Source of the DNA: [Mycobacterium] stephanolepidis
GTDB lineage: Bacteria; Actinomycetota; Actinomycetes; Mycobacteriales; Mycobacteriaceae
Direction of reading: 5' to 3'
NCBI RefSeq assembly: GCF_002356335.1
Contig: NZ_AP018165.1
Location: 372,001 to 436,000, forward strand
Length of the DNA: 64,000 bases
The notes beneath the pieces are model-generated. The model ran no database searches. It was given only the letters and a program-made list of their open reading frames with translations, and was not told where the DNA came from. The number at the start of each line of letters is the position of its first letter. The stretch's first letter is position 1. Below, piece by piece: positions 1 to 7,458 of the stretch. The translations under genes were made by a program, and so were the position numbers.

Positions 1-1
1 C

Positions 2-322
2 GGTTGGGTGATGGACTACCCATCGATCTACAACTTCCTGGAGTCGTTGTACGGCACGGTGGCGCTGCCACCGGCGGGCTCCAATTACGTGTTCTATAGC
101 AATCCGGCATTCGACGAGCTGTTGCGGCAGGGGAACAACCAACCGACTGTGGAACTGGCCACCAAGGCGTATCAGAAGGCAGAAGACCTGTTGTTCAAGG
201 ACCTTCCGGCCGCGCCGTTGTTCTATGAGGTCAATCAGGCGGTGCATTCCAAGCGGGTGAGCAACGTCAAGATCAGTATCCAGGACTGCATCGAGTACGC
301 CGATGTGGAGGTCGTGCAGTGA
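2..322 (+). CDS. dppA: Dipeptide ABC transporter substrate-binding protein, C-terminal end (partial)
   Basis: This is the last 106 codons of a gene that begins upstream of the window; the frame is open to the left edge and enters as GWVMDYPSIYNFLESLYG. The sequence resembles the C-terminal lobe of family 5 periplasmic binding proteins, with a WVMDYPS-like segment and PAAPLFYEVNQAVHS near the end. It would be a cell-surface lipoprotein that captures oligopeptides for the permease encoded next door. Its stop overlaps the GTG of the following permease gene (GTGA), so translation is probably coupled. The assignment as DppA (Rv3666c-like) rests mainly on the dppBCD genes that follow; the lipobox and N-terminal domain are outside the window. 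Confidence 0.88.
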   Translation, partial: GWVMDYPSIYNFLESLYGTVALPPAGSNYVFYSNPAFDELLRQGNNQPTVELATKAYQKAEDLLFKDLPAAPLFYEVNQAVHSKRVSNVKISIQDCIEYADVEVVQ

Positions 323-1371
323 CGGGACGCAAGTGGCCACGATCGCTGATCAACGAAAGGGTTGATAGTCGGGGAGTGGAGCGTGCACTCCCGGTTCCGT
401 GGCTCGATGATGTGCTGGACGTTCGGCGGCTTTGGCAAAACGCGGGCCTGTTCCGGTACGTCGTGAAGCGGCTGCTGCTGGCCATACCGGTCCTCATCGG
501 CACCTCCCTGCTCATCTACTCCCTGGTGTACGCGCTGCCGGGTGACCCCATTCGGGCGCTGGCGGGCGACCGCCCGTTCACCCCCGAGGTCATGGCTCAA
601 CTGAGGGAGCGCTTTCACCTCAATGATCCGTTCCTGGTGCGCTACGGCAAGTACATCGTGGGCTTCCTGCACGGTGACTTCGGTACGGATTTTCAGGAAC
701 GCCCTGTTGCGCAAACTGTTTCACAGCGCCTGCCGGTGACGTTGAGGCTCACAGTGGTGGCCGTGGTATTCGAGACGATCATCGGCATCACCGCCGGAGT
801 GCTGTGTGCGGTGCGCCGTGGATCGTTCTACGACAATCTGGTTCTGGTCACGACGACGCTGCTGGTATCGATGCCCGTGTTCGTGCTGGGCTTCCTGGCG
901 CAGTATCTGTTCGGCTTCAAGCTCGGCTGGTTCCCGATCGCCGGAATCCGCGACGGCTGGTACAGCTTCCTGTTGCCGGGGCTGGTGCTGGCCTCATTGT
1001 CCATGGCCTATGTGGCTCGGCTCACCCGAACCTCGATGTTAGAGACCATGGATGCCGACTTTGTTCGGACCGCCCGCGCCAAGGGCATCTCCGAATCGCG
1101 CATTCTTTTGCGGCACACGCTGCGTAACAGCCTGATTCCCGTCGTCACGTTCATCGGTGCCGACGTGGGTGCGCTGTTGGCGGGTGCTGTCGTCACCGAG
1201 TCGGTGTTCAACATCCCTGGACTGGGGAGGGCTACATTCGATGCGGTGCGCAACCAGGAGGGCGCCGTCGTGGTGAGCATCCTGACGCTGATCGTCTTCT
1301 TCTACATCTTCTTCAATCTCGTCGTTGACATCTTGTATGCGCTGCTGGATCCGAGGATTCGCTATGAGTGA
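319..1371 (+). CDS. dppB: Dipeptide ABC transporter permease DppB
   Basis: This is an integral membrane permease of the DppB/OppB family, one half of the transmembrane channel. Hydrophobic segments begin at about residue 50 (FRYVVKRLLLAIPVLIGTSL). The conserved cytoplasmic EAA-type loop is visible as DFVRTARAKGISESRILLRH, the contact site for the ATPase. The C-terminus LYALLDPRIRYE is typical of the family. The GTG at 319 overlaps the dppA stop. It gives about 45 extra N-terminal residues before the usual FRYVVKR start, so the true start may be an internal GTG further downstream. The gene overlaps dppC by 8 bases. Function is by family; substrate specificity cannot be read from the sequence. 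Confidence 0.93.
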   Translation: MTGRKWPRSLINERVDSRGVERALPVPWLDDVLDVRRLWQNAGLFRYVVKRLLLAIPVLIGTSLLIYSLVYALPGDPIRALAGDRPFTPEVMAQLRERFHLNDPFLVRYGKYIVGFLHGDFGTDFQERPVAQTVSQRLPVTLRLTVVAVVFETIIGITAGVLCAVRRGSFYDNLVLVTTTLLVSMPVFVLGFLAQYLFGFKLGWFPIAGIRDGWYSFLLPGLVLASLSMAYVARLTRTSMLETMDADFVRTARAKGISESRILLRHTLRNSLIPVVTFIGADVGALLAGAVVTESVFNIPGLGRATFDAVRNQEGAVVVSILTLIVFFYIFFNLVVDILYALLDPRIRYE

Positions 1372-2278
1372 CCCCATACATGCCCCCGGCCCGGTCTCGG
1401 GCCCCGATGCCACCGCAGAATCGTTGGTGGAGCAGGCGGATCTCTGGGGGAACGCCTGGAAGTACCTGCGGCGCAGTGGATTCTTCATCACCGGGTCGAT
1501 CCTGCTGACGATTCTGGTCCTGATGGCGTTGGCCCCGCAGTTGTTCACCTTCGGGAAGGACCCTCGCGACTGCGACCTCTATCAGGCGCGCAAGGGGATC
1601 AGCGCGGCGCATTGGCTCGGTACAGACCTACAAGGATGTGACTACTACGCCAACGTGGTCTATGGGGCGCGGGTGTCGCTGACGATCGGCCTGATCGCGA
1701 TGGTGGGCGTGTTGATCATCGGTGTCCTCGTCGGGGCGCTGGCGGGGTACTTCGGAGGTTTCGCCGACTCCATGCTGTCTCGGTTGACCGATGTTTTCTA
1801 CGGTATTCCAACGATTTTAGGTGGCATGATCCTGCTGTCCGTCGTCGGTCATCGGACGGTGTGGAGCGTGGCGGGCGCGCTGATCGTGTTCGGCTGGATG
1901 ACCTCGATGCGGCTGGTGCGATCCAGTGTGATGACCATCAAACAGAGCGACTACGTCCAGGCCGCCATCGCGCTGGGAGCACCGACATGGCGAATCCTGC
2001 TGCGGCACATACTTCCCAATGCGCTGGCGCCCGTGCTCGTATACGCCACCATCGCGGTGGGCAGCTTCATCGCGGCGGAGGCCACGCTGACCTATATGGG
2101 CATCGGGCTGGAGTTGCCCGAGATTTCGTGGGGACTGCAGATCAACGATGGGCAGTCCCGTTTCGCCACCACGCCGAGACTGGTCATCGTTCCCGCCCTG
2201 TTCCTCTCGGCCGCCGTGCTCGGCTTCATCATGGTTGGAGACGCCCTCCGCGATGCTCTCGATCCGCGGAGGAGGTAG
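1364..2278 (+). CDS. dppC: Dipeptide ABC transporter permease DppC
   Basis: This is the second permease subunit (304 residues), DppC/OppC family. After a hydrophilic N-terminus of about 45 residues there is one membrane helix, an external insert containing GTDLQGCDYYANVVYGARVS, then five helices. The EAA loop reads DYVQAAIALGAPTWRILLRH, and the C-terminus DALRDALDPRRR is characteristic. I chose the ATG at 1364 because it overlaps the dppB stop (ATGAGTGA) and gives a normal family length. It forms the heterodimeric channel with DppB. Only three bases separate its stop from the GTG of the ATPase gene, so all four genes are one operon. Confidence 0.94.
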   Translation: MSDPIHAPGPVSGPDATAESLVEQADLWGNAWKYLRRSGFFITGSILLTILVLMALAPQLFTFGKDPRDCDLYQARKGISAAHWLGTDLQGCDYYANVVYGARVSLTIGLIAMVGVLIIGVLVGALAGYFGGFADSMLSRLTDVFYGIPTILGGMILLSVVGHRTVWSVAGALIVFGWMTSMRLVRSSVMTIKQSDYVQAAIALGAPTWRILLRHILPNALAPVLVYATIAVGSFIAAEATLTYMGIGLELPEISWGLQINDGQSRFATTPRLVIVPALFLSAAVLGFIMVGDALRDALDPRRR

Positions 2279-2281
2279 GCG

Positions 2282-3922
2282 GTGTCCGCAGATTCCGTGG
2301 TTGAGATCAAGGACCTCGCAGTCGATTTCGAGGTCGACAAACAATGGGTGCCGGCGGTCAAGGGTGTCTCGCTGACCGTCGCCAAGGGCGAGGTGCTCGC
2401 CATTGTCGGCGAATCCGGCTCGGGGAAATCGACCACGGCGATGGCCATTCCTGCGCTGTTGCCATCCAGCGCACGGGTGGCGGGAAGCATCAAGCTCAAC
2501 GGTGCCGAGCTGCTCGGCGCCACCAACGACGAGCTGCGCGAGGTCCGCGGCAAGGATGTTGCCGTTATCTTCCAGGAGCCGATGACGGCGCTGAACCCGG
2601 TCTACACCATCGGTTGGCAGATAGCCGAGGCCGTGTGTGCGCACAAGAAGATGACGCGCAGGCAGGCACGTGAGCGCGCCATCGAACTGCTGGAGCTGGT
2701 GGACATGCCGGAGCCCGAGAAGCGGGTCAAGCATTACCCCCACCAGCTTTCCGGTGGTCAGCGTCAGCGCGCAATGATCGCGCAGGCACTGGCCCTGGAC
2801 CCCGGGCTGCTCATTGCCGATGAGCCCACCACTGCGCTGGATGTGACCGTGCAGGCCGAAATTCTTGATCTCATGCGTGATCTGCGGCATCGCATCGAGG
2901 CCGGCATCATCCTGATCACCCACGACATGGGTGTTGTCGCCGATATGGCCGATCGCATCATGGTGATGAAGGACGGTGAGGTTGTTGAGGAGGGTGATGC
3001 TGACGGCATCTTCCACCGGGCACAGCAGCCGTACACGCAGCAGCTGCTGGCATCGGTGCCGCATCTGGGTGCGACATTGGGCGATGCCGACGAATCTTCA
3101 GTTCCGGTAACCGATCTGGCCCTGAGCGTGGAACATGCCGTCATCGAGTATCCGGGAAAGGGCGGCAATTTCCGAGCCATCGACGATGTGTCCTTCTCCA
3201 TCGGCAGAGGCGAGGTGGTGGGCCTCGTCGGCGAGTCCGGTTCCGGGAAGTCGACCATCGGGCGCGCTGCGGTGGGCCTACTCAAAGTGACTTCGGGCAC
3301 TATCTGTGTTGCCGGACAGGATATTTCGGCTGCCAATCGCAAGCAGCTGCGGGATATCCGGAGCAAGGTGGGGGTGGTGTTCCAGGATCCGGGATCCTCG
3401 CTGAATCCGCGATGGCCGATCGGCCAGTCGATCGCCGAACCGTTGACCCTGCACACCGATATGGATCGCTCCCAACGGGAAAATAGGGTCAAGACGTTGT
3501 TGGAGCAGGTGCAGCTGCCTGCGAACATGCGAAACCGGTTCCCCCACCAGCTCTCCGGAGGACAGCGACAGCGAGTGGGTATCGCGCGGGCGCTGGCGCT
3601 GGAGCCGACGCTGCTGATCGCCGACGAGCCGACCTCGGCGCTGGATGTCTCGGTGCAGGCACGCGTGCTCGAACTCTTCGCCGAACTGCAACGTGAGCAC
3701 GGGTTCGCTTGCCTGTTCATCAGCCACGACCTGGCGGTTGTCGAATTGGTGGCGAGCCGCATCGCGGTACTCAACCACGGTCGCCTTGCTGAGTTCGGTT
3801 CTGACAAACAGGTATTGACCGCACCTACCGATGACTACACCAAGCGTCTGCTGGCGGCGGTTCCGGTACCCGATCCTGAGCAGCAGCGAATCCGGCGCGA
3901 GGAGCGCAAGGCTCTGCGGTGA
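2282..3922 (+). CDS. dppD: Dipeptide ABC transporter ATPase, two fused nucleotide-binding domains
   Basis: This 546-residue cytoplasmic ATPase is a fusion of DppD- and DppF-like halves. The first domain has Walker A GESGSGKST near residue 45, signature HQLSGGQRQR and Walker B LLIADEPT. The second repeats these motifs from about residue 320 (GESGSGKST, HQLSGGQRQRVGIARALALE, LLIADEPTSALD). A single gene for both ATPase halves is the arrangement of M. tuberculosis Rv3663c. It powers peptide import through DppBC. The start is the GTG at 2282, directly after dppC. Both catalytic halves look intact. Confidence 0.95.
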   Translation: MSADSVVEIKDLAVDFEVDKQWVPAVKGVSLTVAKGEVLAIVGESGSGKSTTAMAIPALLPSSARVAGSIKLNGAELLGATNDELREVRGKDVAVIFQEPMTALNPVYTIGWQIAEAVCAHKKMTRRQARERAIELLELVDMPEPEKRVKHYPHQLSGGQRQRAMIAQALALDPGLLIADEPTTALDVTVQAEILDLMRDLRHRIEAGIILITHDMGVVADMADRIMVMKDGEVVEEGDADGIFHRAQQPYTQQLLASVPHLGATLGDADESSVPVTDLALSVEHAVIEYPGKGGNFRAIDDVSFSIGRGEVVGLVGESGSGKSTIGRAAVGLLKVTSGTICVAGQDISAANRKQLRDIRSKVGVVFQDPGSSLNPRWPIGQSIAEPLTLHTDMDRSQRENRVKTLLEQVQLPANMRNRFPHQLSGGQRQRVGIARALALEPTLLIADEPTSALDVSVQARVLELFAELQREHGFACLFISHDLAVVELVASRIAVLNHGRLAEFGSDKQVLTAPTDDYTKRLLAAVPVPDPEQQRIRREERKALR

Positions 3923-3962
3923 GTCTCTTATGCGACGAGTCATTCAGTACCGTTAGTGGACC

Positions 3963-4706
3963 ATGACTGATCCACTCGCGCCGCTGGCCGCCCTGCCGGG
4001 AGTATCCGAAGCCGCCGAATCCGCCCGCGATGCGCTGAGCAAGGTGCACCGTCACCGCGCCAATCTGCGGGGATGGCCGGTGACGGCGGCCGAGGCGGCA
4101 GTGCGGGCGGCCAGGTCCTCGTCGGCGCTGGATGGCGGCACGATGAAACTGAGCGCCGATGGTGCGGTGGAGGACCCGATACTGGCCGGCGCGTTGCGGG
4201 TTGGACAGGCGCTCGACGGGGACGCGCTCACCCAGTTGACCGCGGTGTGGTCGCGCGCCCCACTGCAGGCGTTGGCACGTCTTCATGTGTTGGCAGCCAC
4301 TGGCATGGCAGACGAGGACACCCTGGGACGCCCGCGCCCCGGCGTCGACACCGATCGACTGGAGCTGTTGGCGCAGCTGGCATCGGGTGGAACAACGGTG
4401 TCCGCACCGATTCTCGCGGCGATCGCGCACGGGGAATTGTTGGCGCTGAATCCCTTTGGTTCTGCCGATGGTGTGGTCGCCCGCGCGGCGTCGCGATTGG
4501 TGACGGTCTCACGTGGTCTGGATCCGCACGCGCTCGGTGTTCCCGAGGTGATGTGGATGCGGCAGTCCGGTAGATACCGTGAGCTTTCCTCCGCGTTCGC
4601 CGCGGGCACACCCGAAGCGATCGCGGCGTGGATCATCTTCTGCTGTCAGGCATTAGCGGCGGGTGCGGCAGAGGCAACGTCGATCGCCGATAGCGCGAAG
4701 CGCTGA
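3963..4706 (+). CDS. Rv3662c-like protein with a degenerate Fic-type motif
   Basis: This 247-residue soluble protein sits where Rv3662c lies in M. tuberculosis. Near residue 160 it contains HGELLALNPFGSADGVVARA. The PFGSADGVVAR part resembles the Fic/Fido motif HPFxxGNGRxxR, but the catalytic His is Asn and the GNGR core is changed. AMP-transfer activity is therefore unlikely. I infer a Fido-fold protein that kept the structure but lost the chemistry, perhaps acting as a regulator or binding partner. No ribosome-binding site is obvious before the ATG at 3963. Its 3' end faces the Ms1-type RNA gene. The resemblance is by eye. Confidence 0.8.
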   Translation: MTDPLAPLAALPGVSEAAESARDALSKVHRHRANLRGWPVTAAEAAVRAARSSSALDGGTMKLSADGAVEDPILAGALRVGQALDGDALTQLTAVWSRAPLQALARLHVLAATGMADEDTLGRPRPGVDTDRLELLAQLASGGTTVSAPILAAIAHGELLALNPFGSADGVVARAASRLVTVSRGLDPHALGVPEVMWMRQSGRYRELSSAFAAGTPEAIAAWIIFCCQALAAGAAEATSIADSAKR

Positions 4707-4725
4707 CCGAGGCTGGGCTGAACAT

Positions 4726-5021
4726 TAAAAACGGGCGACGGTCCGAATGAATCGGCCCGCCGCCCGTTAGCACGGATCCTCCGGTTACCAAGCGTGCAAT
4801 GTGGGTTGTGTGGGTGGCCTCGGCGCTTTCACGACGCTTCCAACTCGGACTTCACCCAAGAAGTCTGATGAATTGTCTCTGTTCGCGATTACGCAGGCCC
4901 ACAACGCTTCTGCCCTTGTCGCGGCGTGCTCCGCGTGGGTGCCGTGGTCCGTGCTGGGAATCCTAGGTCGGGAGATCGATCCTTCTCTTCCGAGTCGACC
5001 TTGGCCTTGCCAGGCTTCCGT
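4726..5021 (-). ncRNA. Ms1/MTS2823-type small RNA
   Basis: Between the Rv3662c-like and Rv3661-like genes, the minus strand has a good sigma-A promoter (TTGATG, 17 bases, TAGAAA; positions 5056-5028). An ideal intrinsic terminator ends in TTTTT near 4726. The predicted transcript is about 295 nt. In M. tuberculosis the abundant MTS2823 RNA lies in this same interval and strand relation and is about 300 nt. Its M. smegmatis homolog Ms1 binds RNA polymerase core in stationary phase. Identity rests on location, strand, length and signals; I could not compare structures. The exact 5' end is estimated from the -10 box. Confidence 0.8.
4731..4767 (-). terminator. Intrinsic terminator of the Ms1-type RNA
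   Basis: A GC-rich hairpin pairs ACGGGCG with CGCCCGT, with further inner pairing, and on the minus strand is followed by a run of five T. On the plus strand there is no T run, so it mainly serves the minus-strand RNA. Confidence 0.85.
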
Positions 5022-5027
5022 ACCTAC

Positions 5028-5056
5028 TTTCTACACTGAGACGACGGTCACATCAA
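5028..5056 (-). promoter_or_regulatory. Sigma-A promoter of the Ms1-type RNA
   Basis: On the minus strand, TTGATG (5056-5051) and TAGAAA (5033-5028) are separated by exactly 17 bases. Transcription would start near 5021, which gives a transcript of about 295 nt to the terminator. Confidence 0.7.
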
Positions 5057-5117
5057 GGGGTAATTCGTTTGGTCACTACATTGTTACGCGCGTACCCAAA
5101 GTGACATGTGTCCAGTA

Positions 5118-5999
5118 CTACGGCCGCAGCTTGCGAATCAGCGAATAGGTAAGTGCCCCAGCGGCGATCGCGCTCAGCCCCACGGCTGCCGTGGTGGCGG
5201 CCGCCGCGCCGGAAGGAACGGGTATCCGGTCGCCCAGCGACACGGGCCGTGAGAACGTCAGCACCGGCCACCCCCGCGCCATGGATTCCTTGCGCAGCGC
5301 CCGATCCGGGTTGACGGCTGTCGGGTGACCGACAGATTCCAGCATCGGCAGGTCGGTGATCGAATCGGAGTAGGCGTAGCAGTGCTCCAGCGGATAGCCC
5401 TCGCGCTTGGCGAGTTCCTGGATCGCGGCCACCTTGCCTTCGCCGTAGCAGTAGAAGGCGACATCCCCGGTGTACTTACCGTCTTCCACCACCATGCGAG
5501 TGGCCATCGCGTGGGTGGCGCCGAGGGCGCGCGCGATGGGGGCGACGATCTCTTCGCCCGATGCGGAGACCACCACGACATCACGGCCGCAGAGTTTGTG
5601 GTCGGCGATCAGATCGGCCGCCTCGGCGAACACCAATGGATCGACGATGTCATGCAATGTCTCGGCCACGATCGCCTTCACCTGCTCGACATCCCAGCCC
5701 GTACACATGTTGGTGATGTGCGTGCGCATGCGATCCATCTGGTCGTGATCGGCACCCGACAGCAAGAAGAAGAACTGCGCGTAACTCGATTTTAAGACGG
5801 CGCGTCTATTTATTAGGCCCTGGTCGAAGAACGGCTTGCTGAAGGCGAGGGTGCTCGACTTTGCGATCACGGTCTTATCCAGATCGAAGAAGGCCGCCGT
5901 TCTGGGGGCTGGGCCGGTGTCCGCTGGCTCACTTATGGCCGCGGCATCCCGGTCTTCAACAGACGGAAAGGATCCGGATGCCGTTGCGTGGTCGGTCAC
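5118..5999 (-). CDS. HAD-IB family hydrolase (SerB-like), Rv3661 ortholog
   Basis: This is a 293-residue HAD-superfamily protein. Motif I is FFDLDKTVI (nucleophile Asp39, general acid Asp41), motif II is VVSASGEEI near residue 145, and motif III/IV is YSDSITDLPML near residue 210. These fit HAD-IB phosphatases related to phosphoserine phosphatase. The last 25 residues form a hydrophobic stretch (AAATTAAVGLSAIAAGALTY) ahead of a basic end, suggesting membrane attachment. In M. tuberculosis Rv3661 likewise lies next to ssd and diverges from it. The start is the GTG at 5999. The substrate is unknown; a phospholipid or phosphoserine-like ester is possible. Confidence 0.9.
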   Translation of the reverse strand: MTDHATASGSFPSVEDRDAAAISEPADTGPAPRTAAFFDLDKTVIAKSSTLAFSKPFFDQGLINRRAVLKSSYAQFFFLLSGADHDQMDRMRTHITNMCTGWDVEQVKAIVAETLHDIVDPLVFAEAADLIADHKLCGRDVVVVSASGEEIVAPIARALGATHAMATRMVVEDGKYTGDVAFYCYGEGKVAAIQELAKREGYPLEHCYAYSDSITDLPMLESVGHPTAVNPDRALRKESMARGWPVLTFSRPVSLGDRIPVPSGAAAATTAAVGLSAIAAGALTYSLIRKLRP

Positions 6000-6132
6000 A
6001 GGTCGAGGATAGATCTCACGGACTACATCGTCGGGTCCATCAGTAAAGTCCCAGTTCAGCCGGGGTAGTCTGGTAACGCGGCTACGTCAGAAGAAGGGTT
6101 GCCTTTCTTTGGCTTTTTTCAGCCGATTGGTC

Positions 6133-6163
6133 TTGCCACCCTCACCTGGTTCGTGTGTATAGT
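6133..6163 (+). promoter_or_regulatory. Promoter of the 6C RNA
   Basis: There is a clear -10 box TATAGT at 6158-6163. A possible -35 TTGCCA lies 19 bases upstream, a slightly long spacer. The start of transcription would be about 6170, matching a 95-nt RNA ending at the following terminator. Confidence 0.6.
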
Positions 6164-6169
6164 GGGGTT

Positions 6170-6264
6170 ACTCGGCTATGCCGAGTGTGTCTCAGCCCGA
6201 CCCCCCGGGGCTGAAGCACGACGACCCTCGCCTCCTCCCCCCCTGGCGAGGGTCGTCCTCTTTT
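6170..6264 (+). ncRNA. 6C small RNA (B11 / ncRv13660c type)
   Basis: A short RNA gene lies between the divergent HAD and ssd genes. It forms two stem-loops whose loops are C-rich, the defining trait of the actinobacterial 6C RNA. Hairpin 1 pairs CAGCCC (6193-6198) with GGGCTG (6208-6213) around a loop with six C. Hairpin 2 pairs ACGACCCTCGCC (6221-6232) with GGCGAGGGTCGT (6245-6256) around a loop with an eight-C run and ends in CCTCTTTTC. In M. tuberculosis B11 lies between Rv3660c and Rv3661 on the same strand as Rv3660c, as here. The family represses target mRNAs by C-rich loop pairing to G-rich leaders. Confidence 0.9.
6221..6264 (+). terminator. Intrinsic terminator, 3' hairpin of the 6C RNA
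   Basis: A perfect 12-bp stem (6221-6232 with 6245-6256) is followed by CCTCTTTTC. It ends the 6C RNA before the ssd gene, so ssd needs its own promoter or readthrough. Confidence 0.85.
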
Positions 6265-6372
6265 CTGGGGACGTTTATCACCGATTTTTGCGGCTCGCCT
6301 CGGACCTATCCACAGATTCGCGTCCATCCCCAATCTCGATGAGGCCTCTGGCGTCCTCGTCGCGCAACCTTG

Positions 6373-7458
6373 ATGGTGGAGAGCGTGGAGGCAAATGCGG
6401 GGGAGCCGATCGTCGTTGCCATCGGCGATGGACGGCTTGGCAACGACATCGAGCGGATCGTCGCCGCGACTGGCAGGCCACTGATCCTCGCTACCGATGC
6501 CGGTTCGATCAGCAGACAGGCCTGGACCCGCGCAAGCGCGGTGCTGCTCGATGGAGCTGACCCGTCGTTGGAAGCGGTGATCAGACTGCCTCGCCGGGCA
6601 CGGGTGTTACTCATCTCCCGGCATGAACCGACGAGTGAGATGTGGCGCAGAGCCGTCGCGGTGGGCGCCGAGCAGGTGCTCGCCTTGCCTGAGGACGAAG
6701 TCAGGCTCATCGAGGCCTGTGCGGCGATACCGGCCAGCGCCTCGGCGGGGCGCGCCCCGGTGATTGCGGTGGTGGGAGGGCGCGGTGGTGCCGGTGCGTC
6801 GGTGCTGTGCGCGGCGATTGGTCTCTGCGCGCCGGGCGGTGCGCTCATCGTGGACGCCGATCCATACGGTGGCGGAATCGATCTGCTGCTCGGATGGGAG
6901 GACGTCGAGGGCCTGAGGTGGCCGGACATCGATATGCGCAGTGGTCGAGTGGGTTTCGATGCTCTTCGGCGTGCGCTGCCACATCGTCGCGGGCTTGTCG
7001 TCCTATCGGGCGACAGAAGCGGTGGCGGAGGCAACGCCGAGGCGATTGGCGGGGTAATCGATAGCGCACGCGAAGCCGGAGTGCCGGTGATCGTCGACCT
7101 TCCGCGCCGTCTCGGCGCGACCAGTGTGGCCGCACTGGAGCACACCGATCTGGTGGTCGTGGTGGCACCTGCAGAGGTGCGGGCCTGCGCCGCTGCTGCG
7201 CTGGTGACCAGCGCGATACAGGCCACCAATCCGAACATCGGCGTTGTGGTGCGAGGTCCGGCGCCGAGCGGGTTGCGGGCGGCCGAGGTGGCGGAAATCG
7301 TTGGAGCCCCAATGATCGCAGCTATGCGGCCGGAACCCAATCTCGGCAATCGGCTGGACAACGGCGGTCTGCGGCTATCGCGACGTTCACCATTGGCGGG
7401 AGCCGCGCACGCCGTGTTGGCACTGGTCTCGCGTGAAGGCAAGGGGGCGGCGGCATGA
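6373..7458 (+). CDS. ssd: Septum-site-determining / CpaE-like P-loop protein (Rv3660c ortholog)
   Basis: This 361-residue MinD/CpaE-like protein heads the tad-like operon. Residues 1-115 look like a receiver-like domain. The ATPase part follows, with a deviant Walker A GGRGGAGASVLCAA near residue 135 (the Lys of GKG/GKS is absent, S/T replaced) and LIVDADPYGGGIDLLLG near residue 160. In M. tuberculosis this protein (Ssd) has been linked to septum regulation; in Tad systems CpaE helps localise the machine. The start is the ATG at 6373. The stop overlaps the tadA ATG (ATGA). The loss of the canonical Walker Lys, if real, suggests weak or no ATP hydrolysis. Confidence 0.88.
   Translation: MVESVEANAGEPIVVAIGDGRLGNDIERIVAATGRPLILATDAGSISRQAWTRASAVLLDGADPSLEAVIRLPRRARVLLISRHEPTSEMWRRAVAVGAEQVLALPEDEVRLIEACAAIPASASAGRAPVIAVVGGRGGAGASVLCAAIGLCAPGGALIVDADPYGGGIDLLLGWEDVEGLRWPDIDMRSGRVGFDALRRALPHRRGLVVLSGDRSGGGGNAEAIGGVIDSAREAGVPVIVDLPRRLGATSVAALEHTDLVVVVAPAEVRACAAAALVTSAIQATNPNIGVVVRGPAPSGLRAAEVAEIVGAPMIAAMRPEPNLGNRLDNGGLRLSRRSPLAGAAHAVLALVSREGKGAAA

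Noticed and set aside
1817..3064. Long open frame of 415 codons antisense to dppC/dppD
   Set aside because: It mirrors two conserved transporter genes, has no start signal and is a GC-driven shadow frame.
4801..5148. Plus-strand open frame of 115 codons between the Fic-like and HAD genes
   Set aside because: It lies over the minus-strand Ms1-type RNA and its promoter, has no ribosome-binding site and no protein-like composition.
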